DNA of 34,469 bases from Acidobacteriota bacterium. Lineage in GTDB: Bacteria > Acidobacteriota > Terriglobia > Bryobacterales > Bryobacteraceae. The stretch covers positions 1 to 34,469 of the forward strand of contig VFZQ01000002.1 in the NCBI GenBank assembly GCA_016871135.1, in the 5' to 3' direction. Below are positions 21,868 through 29,096 of the stretch, one piece after another; the stretch's first letter is position 1, and every line of letters starts with the position of its first letter. The translations under genes were made by a program, and so were the position numbers. The notes below the pieces were generated by a model. That model was not told where the DNA came from. It saw nothing but the letters and a program-made list of their open reading frames with translations, and made no database searches.

Positions 21868-23498
21868 GCCTTCTTCCCTTCCAACTGCCAACGCGTAAAC
21901 GGCGAGCGCGCCCCTTGAATATTCACGTTCAACAGGTAGGGAAGCTTGCTGGCGAATGCGCGTTGCAGCGCCGGGCCGACCTGTTCGACGGTGTCGATTG
22001 TTTCGCCGCCGCCGCCAAAGCCTTGGCAAACGATGTCGTACCGAGTGCGGCGCAGTTCGCAGGCCGTTGTCGTACCTTGTGTCGCACCCTGTAGCTCGCG
22101 CTCCAGTCCCCAGCCGCCGTCGTTGCCGACGACGATTACAACGGGCACGCCGTAGCGCACCAGCGTGTCGAGTTCGGCGATGTAAAAGCCGAGTGAGCCA
22201 TCGCCGGTGAGCATCATGACGGGCTGTTTTGGACGCGCCATCTGCTGGGACATTGCGTTTGGCAGAGCGGCGCCGATGGTCGCCATCGGGCCAAGCCGCA
22301 GCCATCCGCCTGGATGCAACGCGGGCATCATCGCGCGACCCCAGTGAATGAAATCACCGCCGTCCCAACTGAGCAGCGGAGAGACCGGCAGCGTACGGCG
22401 CATCTCGGCGTAGAACGCCGCGGGATGCAGCAGAGGGCCGGATACCTCGACGGTTTCAAGCTCCTTGATCCACGTCTTGCGCCACACCGCGAGTTGCTTC
22501 AACCACGCTTTGCGCGGCTCCCACGCCTTGGCCGGCGTTGCCGCTTCGAGGAAAAGCCGCGCGTCCGACAGCACGCCGAGTTCGATATCGCGCGTGTTGC
22601 CGAATTCGGGCGCGTGGACATCGACCTGAATGATCTTCGCGTTCTTGTTCAACAGGCGCGGCCCGCCCATCGCCAAGCGGTAATCGATGCGCTTGCCGAT
22701 CACGAGGATTACGTCGGCCTCTTGAAACGCCGGCACACAGCCGCGGTTTAGCGCGGGATCGGCGTACGGCGCATTCGCTATGACGCCGCGCGCCATCGTG
22801 ACATCGAAGTATGGCAGTGCGGTTTGCTTCAGGAATTTCTTCAGTGCGATGCCGGCATCGCTCCACCACACGCCGCTGCCGCCAATAACGACAGGCTTTT
22901 CGGCCTTGCGCAACAGTTCCATTGCCCGCGCGGGCGATTCGCAAGCGGCGCTGGTCCGATCGGCGCGCGGTACGCGCAACGGCGCGTCGGTCTTGCCGGT
23001 GAAGACGCTGACGGGAATCGACAGATGCGAGACTCCATAGCGTCCGTGGAAGCATTCGTTGAACGCGCGGCCGAGTGCGAACGGCACCTGCGCGGGCGTC
23101 GCCACCAAGTGCGCGAACTTGCAGGCGGGCGCCGCCATGCCGACTTGATCGACATCTTGAAACACGATGCGATGGCGCATGTCGGCGCCGGGTGCGCCGC
23201 TCACGGCGATGACCGGGCTACCGTTTGCATTCGCCGTCGCCATTCCGGTCAGCGCATTCGTATGGCCGGGGCCGCCGGTGACAAGCGCAAGCCCAGGCTT
23301 GCGTGTCATGCGGCTCCAGGCATCGGCCGCGTGGACCACGGCCGCTTCATGCCGCATGTGAATGATCTCGACGCCGCGCTTCTCAGCGACCGAGAGCACG
23401 TCGTTCAGATGGTCGCCGACAAGAGTGAAGTAGCGATCAATCCCGAGACCAAGTGTGGTTTCAACAAAGAGTTCCGCGCCAGAAGGCATGTCTGTCAT
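21864..23498 (-). CDS. Thiamine-diphosphate-dependent enzyme of the acetolactate synthase type
   Basis: 544 residues with the three-domain plan of this superfamily: PYR domain (1-170) with catalytic glutamate E51 in MRHEAAVVHAADAW, central domain (about 185-320), PP domain with the GDGSLGF...NDGGWG metal/ThDP motif. Members include acetolactate synthase, oxalyl-CoA decarboxylase, 2-hydroxyacyl-CoA lyase and benzaldehyde lyase. Glyoxylate carboligase lacks this glutamate, so it is unlikely. The crotonase neighbour favours a CoA-linked reaction (inference). The start is uncertain: ATG 23513, 23498 or 23489. I chose 23498, since 23513 would overlap the galE start codon on the other strand. Confidence 0.9.
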   Translation of the reverse strand: MTDMPSGAELFVETTLGLGIDRYFTLVGDHLNDVLSVAEKRGVEIIHMRHEAAVVHAADAWSRMTRKPGLALVTGGPGHTNALTGMATANANGSPVIAVSGAPGADMRHRIVFQDVDQVGMAAPACKFAHLVATPAQVPFALGRAFNECFHGRYGVSHLSIPVSVFTGKTDAPLRVPRADRTSAACESPARAMELLRKAEKPVVIGGSGVWWSDAGIALKKFLKQTALPYFDVTMARGVIANAPYADPALNRGCVPAFQEADVILVIGKRIDYRLAMGGPRLLNKNAKIIQVDVHAPEFGNTRDIELGVLSDARLFLEAATPAKAWEPRKAWLKQLAVWRKTWIKELETVEVSGPLLHPAAFYAEMRRTLPVSPLLSWDGGDFIHWGRAMMPALHPGGWLRLGPMATIGAALPNAMSQQMARPKQPVMMLTGDGSLGFYIAELDTLVRYGVPVVIVVGNDGGWGLERELQGATQGTTTACELRRTRYDIVCQGFGGGGETIDTVEQVGPALQRAFASKLPYLLNVNIQGARSPFTRWQLEGKKA

Positions 23499-23511
23499 AC
23501 TAAGTCTTTTC

Positions 23512-24480
23512 ATGCCTAGAATTCTTGTGACCGGCGGCGCGGGTTATATCGGCTCCCATACTGTCCATCAACTGCGCACGCAAGGCTTTGATACGATCGT
23601 GGTCGATGACCTCTCCAAAGGTCACGCAGCCTCGGTGCCCGCCGAGGCATTGCACGTTGGGTCGATCTTCGATCGGTCGCAATTGATCGAAATTTTGTGC
23701 GGCGAGCGGATCGACGCGGTGGTGCACTTTGCGGCGTTCATCGCCGTCGGTGAGTCGACGCGCGAACCGCAGCGTTACTTTCATAACAACGTCAGCGGCA
23801 GCCTGGCTCTCCTCTCGGCGATGTCCGAAGCTGGCGTGAACAAACTCGTGTTCTCGTCAACGGCCGCGGTCTACGGCAACATCGACGTCTCTCCGATTCC
23901 CGAAGATACCCGTTACGATCCCGCCAATCCTTATGGCGAAACGAAAGTGATGGTGGAGCGCGTGTTGCACTGGCTCGACCAGTGTGCCGGTCTGCGCAGC
24001 GTGCGATTGCGCTACTTCAACGCCTGCGGCGCTAATCCCGATGCGGGTCTCGGCGAGCGCCACGATCCGGAAACGCATCTCATTCCACTTCTATTTCGCG
24101 CGATTCTCACCGGCAAGCCGATCACACTTTTCGGCGACGACTATCCCACGCCCGACGGCACCTGCATCCGCGACTACATTCACGTCGACGATCTCGCCAA
24201 CGCGCACATCGCGGCGCTGAAGCACTTGCTCGAGGGCGGCTCGTCGGACGTGTTCAACGTTGGAACTGGTGAAGGCCTTTCCGTGAAAGAAGTGCTCGCC
24301 GCCGTTGAGCGCGTTACCGGTCGAAAGGTGCCCCATGTCATCGGACCCCGCCGCGAAGGCGATCCCGCGCGGCTTGTCGCGGATTCGACAAAGCTTCGCC
24401 GCGCGCTCGGCTGGCAGCCGGTGCGATCGACGCTAGACGACATCATTCGTGACGCGTGGACATTCGAAACTAGAGCTTGA
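23512..24480 (+). CDS. galE: UDP-glucose 4-epimerase
   Basis: 322 residues of the extended short-chain dehydrogenase family. NAD is bound by GGAGYIG (8-14); the catalytic triad is T117 (Ser/Thr position, FSSTAAVYG), Y141 and K145 in NPYGETK. The NACGANPDAGLGERHDPETHLIPL stretch is (in shorter pieces NACGA, GERHDPE, HLIP) typical of GalE rather than of other epimerases. It interconverts UDP-glucose and UDP-galactose for cell-surface polysaccharide. ATG 23512 is within 14 bp of the divergent ThDP gene start, so its promoter must lie inside that gene; CATACT (23496-23501) is a possible -10. The 3' end overlaps the acyltransferase gene by 11 bp. Confidence 0.95.
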   Translation: MPRILVTGGAGYIGSHTVHQLRTQGFDTIVVDDLSKGHAASVPAEALHVGSIFDRSQLIEILCGERIDAVVHFAAFIAVGESTREPQRYFHNNVSGSLALLSAMSEAGVNKLVFSSTAAVYGNIDVSPIPEDTRYDPANPYGETKVMVERVLHWLDQCAGLRSVRLRYFNACGANPDAGLGERHDPETHLIPLLFRAILTGKPITLFGDDYPTPDGTCIRDYIHVDDLANAHIAALKHLLEGGSSDVFNVGTGEGLSVKEVLAAVERVTGRKVPHVIGPRREGDPARLVADSTKLRRALGWQPVRSTLDDIIRDAWTFETRA

Positions 24481-25579
24481 AGAAGATCTTCCGCTGATAG
24501 AGCCAGTAGCACATCCCCCACATCACGGCCATGATTGTGAGGTTGTATGGGATCGCGCCCACCGGGCCGAGGAACGCGAACTTGCCGGTGAAGTTGCCGA
24601 TGCCACGTGCGAGCCAGCCGTGTAACACCTGCGAGAAGCTGTAGATGAAAATGCAGTTGACGCCGACCACGGCGGCCGGGAACGTCCAGCCTTTTGCCTG
24701 CTTCACTTCGATCAGCCAGTAACACGCCGCGAAGGCGGCAAGCACCCATCCGGCGCTGAAGAAGGTGAAGGATCCCAACCACAGCCTTTTGACCATCGGG
24801 ATCATCGGCGCAAGTGCGAGTCCGAGAGCGAAACACGCGGCCGAACAACCTGCGAGAATGCGAAGCCGCTTGCCGTGTTCGGCTTCGTTTTGCAAGAGCA
24901 GGCCGGTCCAGGCGCCGAACAGAACCGTGATCGCGTTGCCCAGGAAGTTCAGCGTGGTGTAGAAACCGGAGTGGTTGTAGCCGAGGATGGCGTAGTCGAG
25001 TTGCTGGCCGACATTGCCGGTTTGCGCGAACACGCCGCCGGGCGCGGGGAAGAGATAGAACAGCGCATGATGCAGCGCCATCAGCCCGAGTGCCGTAACA
25101 GCCTGCGCTTTGAACGGCAATCGAAGTATAGAAAAGACGAGAACGTAGGAGAACGCGATCTGGCAGAGCACGTTGATGAACTGCATGCGCAGCGGTTGCG
25201 TTGTGTTCCAGTTCGAGAGCACGTTCGACAAAACCAGCAGCGCCGCCGCGCGCCAGAGGACGTGCTTGAAGAGTTGAGCGTGCGTCGCGCCCTTGCACAA
25301 CCGGATGGCGGAAGCAAGCGGAATCGCAACGCCGACGATGAAAGTGAAAGCGGGCTGGATCAGATCCCAGAGCGTGCAGCCGGCCCAGGCCGCGTGCTCG
25401 AACTGATCGGCCAGCCACGCCATGCTGGCGTTGTCCCTGAAGGCATCCCGGATTCCAAAGCCGTGGGAGATGAGCAGTAGCATCGTCAGGCCGCGGAAGA
25501 CGTCGAGCGATTCGAGGCGCGCGGGTGCGGTGTCCAGGCGTTCGGCTTGGCGGATTGGAGCTTCGGCGGTTGCGGCCAT
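24470..25579 (-). CDS. HGSNAT/DUF5009-like membrane acyltransferase
   Basis: 369 residues with about ten membrane helices. The N-terminal LESLDVFRGLTMLLLISHG (positions 23-41) and the following IQPAFTFIVGVAIP segment match the heparan-alpha-glucosaminide N-acetyltransferase-like group (DUF5009/YeiB-related), which move an acetyl group across a membrane onto sugars. A conserved histidine (H39 or H161-162 region) may be catalytic, but this is not certain. With galE adjacent, a role in surface glycan modification is plausible (inference). ATG 25579 has an extended -10 eight bases upstream and no ribosome-binding site. Confidence 0.85.
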   Translation of the reverse strand: MAATAEAPIRQAERLDTAPARLESLDVFRGLTMLLLISHGFGIRDAFRDNASMAWLADQFEHAAWAGCTLWDLIQPAFTFIVGVAIPLASAIRLCKGATHAQLFKHVLWRAAALLVLSNVLSNWNTTQPLRMQFINVLCQIAFSYVLVFSILRLPFKAQAVTALGLMALHHALFYLFPAPGGVFAQTGNVGQQLDYAILGYNHSGFYTTLNFLGNAITVLFGAWTGLLLQNEAEHGKRLRILAGCSAACFALGLALAPMIPMVKRLWLGSFTFFSAGWVLAAFAACYWLIEVKQAKGWTFPAAVVGVNCIFIYSFSQVLHGWLARGIGNFTGKFAFLGPVGAIPYNLTIMAVMWGMCYWLYQRKIFFKL

Positions 25580-25586
25580 GGCCGGG

Positions 25587-25595
25587 ATTGTATCA
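25587..25595 (-). promoter_or_regulatory. Extended -10 promoter, leaderless position
   Basis: On the minus strand TGATACAAT: TACAAT (25592 to 25587) preceded by TG and one base. A TCGACC hexamer (25615-25610, minus) matches the -35 consensus at four of six with 17-bp spacing. The predicted start (about 25580) adjoins ATG 25579. The element overlaps the stop codon of the upstream S41 gene. Confidence 0.5.
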
Positions 25596-27296
25596 GTTAC
25601 CGGCCAGGTGGTCGAGCGCCGCCTTCGTAAAAGCGGCGACGAAATCGGCGCCGTTGTTGATGAGGTTGTCGCGGGTCTGGTAGTCGTAGACGATGTCGGG
25701 CGTAACGCCGACGTTTTCGATGTAGCGCGAGGCGGGGAAGCCTGGGGCCGAGCGCATCTCGGGGCGGACGAGCATGGTTGGCGTCATCGACACCGCCCCT
25801 TCGGAATAGAACCCAGCTTCGAATTGAATCGTCGATCCGCCCGCGCCCGCGGTGCGGTAACCGAAGATCTTGCCGCGCTTGTTGTCTTGGACCAGCGCGG
25901 CGAACATGTCACCGGCGGAGGCCGTAAACTCATCGGTGAGCAAGAGGACTGGTTTTGTGTACGACAGTGGCGCTCCATTGCGATCGCGGGCCGGCGCGGC
26001 TTCGAGTCCATCCTGGCAGAAGGGCATTGTGCCCGTACGTCCGCGATTTTCCGAATACGCCGCTTCAATGTCCTTAAGCAATGCCGCGTACAGTTTTTGT
26101 TCGTCAGCCGAACCGAAGTCGAGCGCCCCCTGGTACGCGTCGCGCCACGCAAGCACGTCGAACAGCGTCGGCCGGTATTCGAGGCCAAAGACCTGGAAGT
26201 TGCGGGTCATCAGATAGCCAAGCATGCCCTCCGCATAACACCCAAAGCCGCCACCATTGCGTGTGATGTCGACGATCAGGACATCGGTGTTGGCCTGCAT
26301 GAAAGCGATTTCGGTCTGAAACTGGCGCAGCGCCGAGTTGACAACGCCGAAGCTGCCGAGGTTAAACGTTCCGACTCGAATGAAGCCGATGCGCTTGCCT
26401 TCCGCGGTCCACGTCCCGGAGTAATAGAAGTCGGCGCGCGACCGGCCGAGGCGTTGCTGAAAAATAGCAGGGAGTCGAAATATCGGATCGCGCGCGTGAA
26501 ATCCGCGCAGATGTTTCGATGGCCGAGCCACGTTGTTTTGCAGTTTGATCCAGGGCTTCTTCCAGGACGGCACCTCCTCGCCAATCACTTCCTCTACGTC
26601 GCTGTGTTTCTCCGCGGCGCGCCCGAGGCGGAAGTTGGGGAGCGGGCCGAGCTTCGTGATCGGCGTGCCCTCCTTGTCCCAATCGATGGTGTAGCTTTTC
26701 TCGGCGCCGTCGGCCCTGCGGATCAGTAGCGTCGCCGAATTCCCGAGTTCGGGCGAACGCGGCTGCACTCCCTGCGTGCGGTAGGTCACGTAGTCGGCGG
26801 CCCAGCGGCGCGTTGAACGTGGGTTACCGAAAACGTTCATTCTCGCGATCTCGTCGATGACCTGCGCGACAGGTCTGCCGTCGATCTGCAAGATCTCGTC
26901 GCCAACGGCAAAGTCGAACGTTCGCGCGGGCAGGTGGTTGCGGTCGATGGACTCAATCAGCAGTTTGCCGTCGTAAATGTCGCTGAACAGATGCAGGTCG
27001 GCCGAGAAATCGGAGTTCAAGATGTAATAACTGTGCACGTCGTTGAGCTTGGCGACGTACTCGTTGACGATCTCCAGATACGCCAGATCATCCTTGCTCG
27101 CGCGAATCCGCTCCATCCAAGGCCGCAGATCGAACAGGTCGAAGCCGAGATTATCGCGCTTCCATTCATAGGGCGCGTACTGCTTGGCGTAGGCGCTGGC
27201 GATGGTCTGAAAGTCGATCGCCTTCTGCTCCGGCGTCAACTGCGCCGCGAGCGGCAGGGTGATGGCTGCAAGCAGCGCGAGTCTGGAAATATACAA
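25593..27296 (-). CDS. Exported S41-family (tail-specific/CtpA-like) serine protease
   Basis: 567 residues from TTG 27296, chosen because AAGGAG (27309-27304) lies seven bases upstream and a signal peptide (LALLAAITLPLAAQ) follows at once. An N-terminal helical region (20-100) precedes a PDZ-like domain (about 105-155, VGDEILQIDGRPV) and the S41 catalytic domain. The nucleophile is S460 in FTASAGDMFAALVQDN, followed by IFGYRTAGAGGST. VDITRNGGG is the strand-turn before it. An insertion of about 100 residues (250-340) lies between PDZ and protease. Acts in the periplasm or outside; target unknown. A reading back to 27503 overlaps the divergent gene and is rejected. Confidence 0.9.
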   Translation of the reverse strand: MYISRLALLAAITLPLAAQLTPEQKAIDFQTIASAYAKQYAPYEWKRDNLGFDLFDLRPWMERIRASKDDLAYLEIVNEYVAKLNDVHSYYILNSDFSADLHLFSDIYDGKLLIESIDRNHLPARTFDFAVGDEILQIDGRPVAQVIDEIARMNVFGNPRSTRRWAADYVTYRTQGVQPRSPELGNSATLLIRRADGAEKSYTIDWDKEGTPITKLGPLPNFRLGRAAEKHSDVEEVIGEEVPSWKKPWIKLQNNVARPSKHLRGFHARDPIFRLPAIFQQRLGRSRADFYYSGTWTAEGKRIGFIRVGTFNLGSFGVVNSALRQFQTEIAFMQANTDVLIVDITRNGGGFGCYAEGMLGYLMTRNFQVFGLEYRPTLFDVLAWRDAYQGALDFGSADEQKLYAALLKDIEAAYSENRGRTGTMPFCQDGLEAAPARDRNGAPLSYTKPVLLLTDEFTASAGDMFAALVQDNKRGKIFGYRTAGAGGSTIQFEAGFYSEGAVSMTPTMLVRPEMRSAPGFPASRYIENVGVTPDIVYDYQTRDNLINNGADFVAAFTKAALDHLAGN

Positions 27297-27332
27297 TTTT
27301 GATCTCCTTGGCCAGCTTAGCAGCGTTGCACT

Positions 27333-27341
27333 TGGTACAAT
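27333..27341 (+). promoter_or_regulatory. Extended -10 promoter of the small membrane protein gene
   Basis: TGGTACAAT: TACAAT (27336-27341) after TG and one base. The predicted start near 27348 gives a leader of about nine bases before ATG 27357. No good -35 is seen. Confidence 0.5.
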
Positions 27342-27356
27342 GGCCATTCCCGCTTT

Positions 27357-27737
27357 ATGGTTCAAGCGATACTCCGATTCTACAGTTACGTTTTCCAATT
27401 GCTCGTCTCGCTCGGCGCTCTTGGCGTTGGGCTGGTGGCCGCAATGAGTGAGAACACGACGTTCCAGTTCGAGTTCCTGCCGTGGTCCCCCAAGGAGCTT
27501 CAAAACTGGTTGCTCGTACTCGGCGCGATTGGCGTTGCAACTGTGGTGTTAGCTTTCAAGGGAAAGATGAAATTCCTGTTCCTGGCGTGGACGCTGGTAG
27601 TGACAGGGCTTGTTGTGCGCGGAATTTTCTTTTCGAGCTATCGATTTGACGGCGAAGCGGATTTCCAGTGGGCGCTAGGTTTTCTAGTTGGCGTCTTGGC
27701 GACTGTCCTCGGCGCGTGGAGCCGCGCGCGGAGCTAA
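27357..27737 (+). CDS. Small four-helix membrane protein of unknown function
   Basis: 126 residues with four predicted membrane segments (about 8-30, 49-66, 71-93, 104-122) and a short loop TTFQFEFLPWSPKELQN between the first two. I do not recognise a family. The start follows a strong extended -10 by 15 bases and has no ribosome-binding site. It diverges from the S41 protease gene and its stop overlaps that of the convergent DUF1501 gene by four bases (CTAA). Confidence 0.75.
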   Translation: MVQAILRFYSYVFQLLVSLGALGVGLVAAMSENTTFQFEFLPWSPKELQNWLLVLGAIGVATVVLAFKGKMKFLFLAWTLVVTGLVVRGIFFSSYRFDGEADFQWALGFLVGVLATVLGAWSRARS

Positions 27738-29092
27738 TCCCACAGCTCGTGCACGGGCCCGTATAGATCGCGATCCGCAAACGGCACGTATTCAAAGCCG
27801 CGGCCCGTCGGATCGTCGCGGCGAATGGTCGTCCAGTCGATGCCGAGCGCTGAGTAAATCGTCGCTTCGATGTCTTCGGCGCGGATGTCGCGATCGCGAC
27901 CCCAGCCGAACTCGCGCGATTCGGCGCCGCGGTCGTCGGTAACCCCGATCGCCCGCCGGCCGCGAATGCGGGCGCCGGCCCACAGCGCCGCTTGCTGCAT
28001 GAAGTGGTCGCGCCCATTCTGGGCGTTCGGATTGTTGATCGTCCGGCCAAACTCGCCCATCGCCAGGATTAGCGTGCGGTCGAGCAGTCCATCGGTCTTC
28101 AAATCCGCAATCAGAGTGCCGAGCGCGGCGTCGAACTGCCGGCCCGTGGAGTTCGCATTGCCCGCGTTCAAGCCGGCCGTGTAAATGTTCGCGTGCATGT
28201 CCCAGCCGCCGGAAGTAATCTGGACGAATCGCGTGCCCTTCTTGGCGCGCAGCAGATTGCGCGCGGCGATGCAGGCATTGCCGAAACCGGAGTTGCCGTA
28301 GCGGACGCGCTCGGCTTGATCGAACGTGAAAATGCGGTTGACATCGGCGTTGTACATCAATCGCCGCGCGCTGTCGTTCCACTTTGCGACCTCAACGGAC
28401 ACCGACCCGGTCACGCCGGCATCGCGCGTTTCCTTGTCCATGTCGAGCAGCATGCCGTAGCGGCGCTCGAAGATCGTTTGGTTGTCGAAGTGCGAAGTAT
28501 TGCCGAGCCCGCCGCCGCCGGGACTGACATAAAACGGCGCGTGCTCCGGCGCGAGATAACCCTGCGCGGGACCGCCACCGGTGTTGAGCGACAAGAATGC
28601 GGGAAGCGTCTGATCGGTGTTCTTCGGCCCGAGTTCCAACGACACCACCGAACCGATATGCGGCGCGATGCGCGCCAGTCCGGAAACCGGATTGCGGCCG
28701 ATTTGCAGCCACGTCTGCGCGAGCCCGTGCGCGGTGGCCCACGGTTTGATCGAACGCATCAGCGAAATCGAATCGATCTGCTCGGCGAGCTTCGGAAATA
28801 AGCCGGGCGCGAATGACATGCCGTCGTACGTCGTCGCCTCATAGTTGGCGGGCAGCCAGGGGCCGGTTTTCAAATCGAACGTATCGATGTGGCTCGGCCC
28901 GCCGTTCATGAGAATGAAGATGACGTTGTCGGCGGTGGCTTTCGTCGCGGGCGCCGCGTAGGCGATGCGCTCCATCGGGCGCTCGGGCAACAGGAAGTAG
29001 CCGCCAACGGCCGATGCCGCGTGCCGGAAGAAGACGCGGCGGTTGATGTGCGGCGCGCGCCAGAATCGTTGACCTTGAATGGGGTTCGGCAT
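27734..29092 (-). CDS. DUF1501 protein with Tat signal
   Basis: 452 residues. The N-terminus has a twin-arginine signal (NRRVFFRHAASAVGG, 17-31), so export by the Tat system encoded at 8802-10465 is expected. The rest matches the DUF1501 family, related to the alkaline-phosphatase/sulfatase fold: NVIFILMNGGPSHIDTFD near residue 56, WDMHANI, and MGEFGRTINNPNAQNGRDH, the last providing probable metal ligands. Biochemical function is unproven. It begins four bases after the DUF1549/DUF1553 gene; this pairing is common in Planctomycetes and Solibacter-like bacteria. Confidence 0.93.
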   Translation of the reverse strand: MPNPIQGQRFWRAPHINRRVFFRHAASAVGGYFLLPERPMERIAYAAPATKATADNVIFILMNGGPSHIDTFDLKTGPWLPANYEATTYDGMSFAPGLFPKLAEQIDSISLMRSIKPWATAHGLAQTWLQIGRNPVSGLARIAPHIGSVVSLELGPKNTDQTLPAFLSLNTGGGPAQGYLAPEHAPFYVSPGGGGLGNTSHFDNQTIFERRYGMLLDMDKETRDAGVTGSVSVEVAKWNDSARRLMYNADVNRIFTFDQAERVRYGNSGFGNACIAARNLLRAKKGTRFVQITSGGWDMHANIYTAGLNAGNANSTGRQFDAALGTLIADLKTDGLLDRTLILAMGEFGRTINNPNAQNGRDHFMQQAALWAGARIRGRRAIGVTDDRGAESREFGWGRDRDIRAEDIEATIYSALGIDWTTIRRDDPTGRGFEYVPFADRDLYGPVHELWD

Positions 29093-29096
29093 GGCG

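Noticed and set aside
21864..23498. Glyoxylate carboligase assignment because of the adjacent Hyi-like gene
   Set aside because: Glyoxylate carboligase lacks the ThDP-activating glutamate, whereas E51 is present here.
24180..25418. 412-residue minus-strand open frame
   Set aside because: Shadow of the membrane acyltransferase and antisense of galE; His/Arg-rich without domains.
25422..26729. 435-residue plus-strand open frame
   Set aside because: Antisense to the S41 protease and the acyltransferase start, both of which have clear family motifs.
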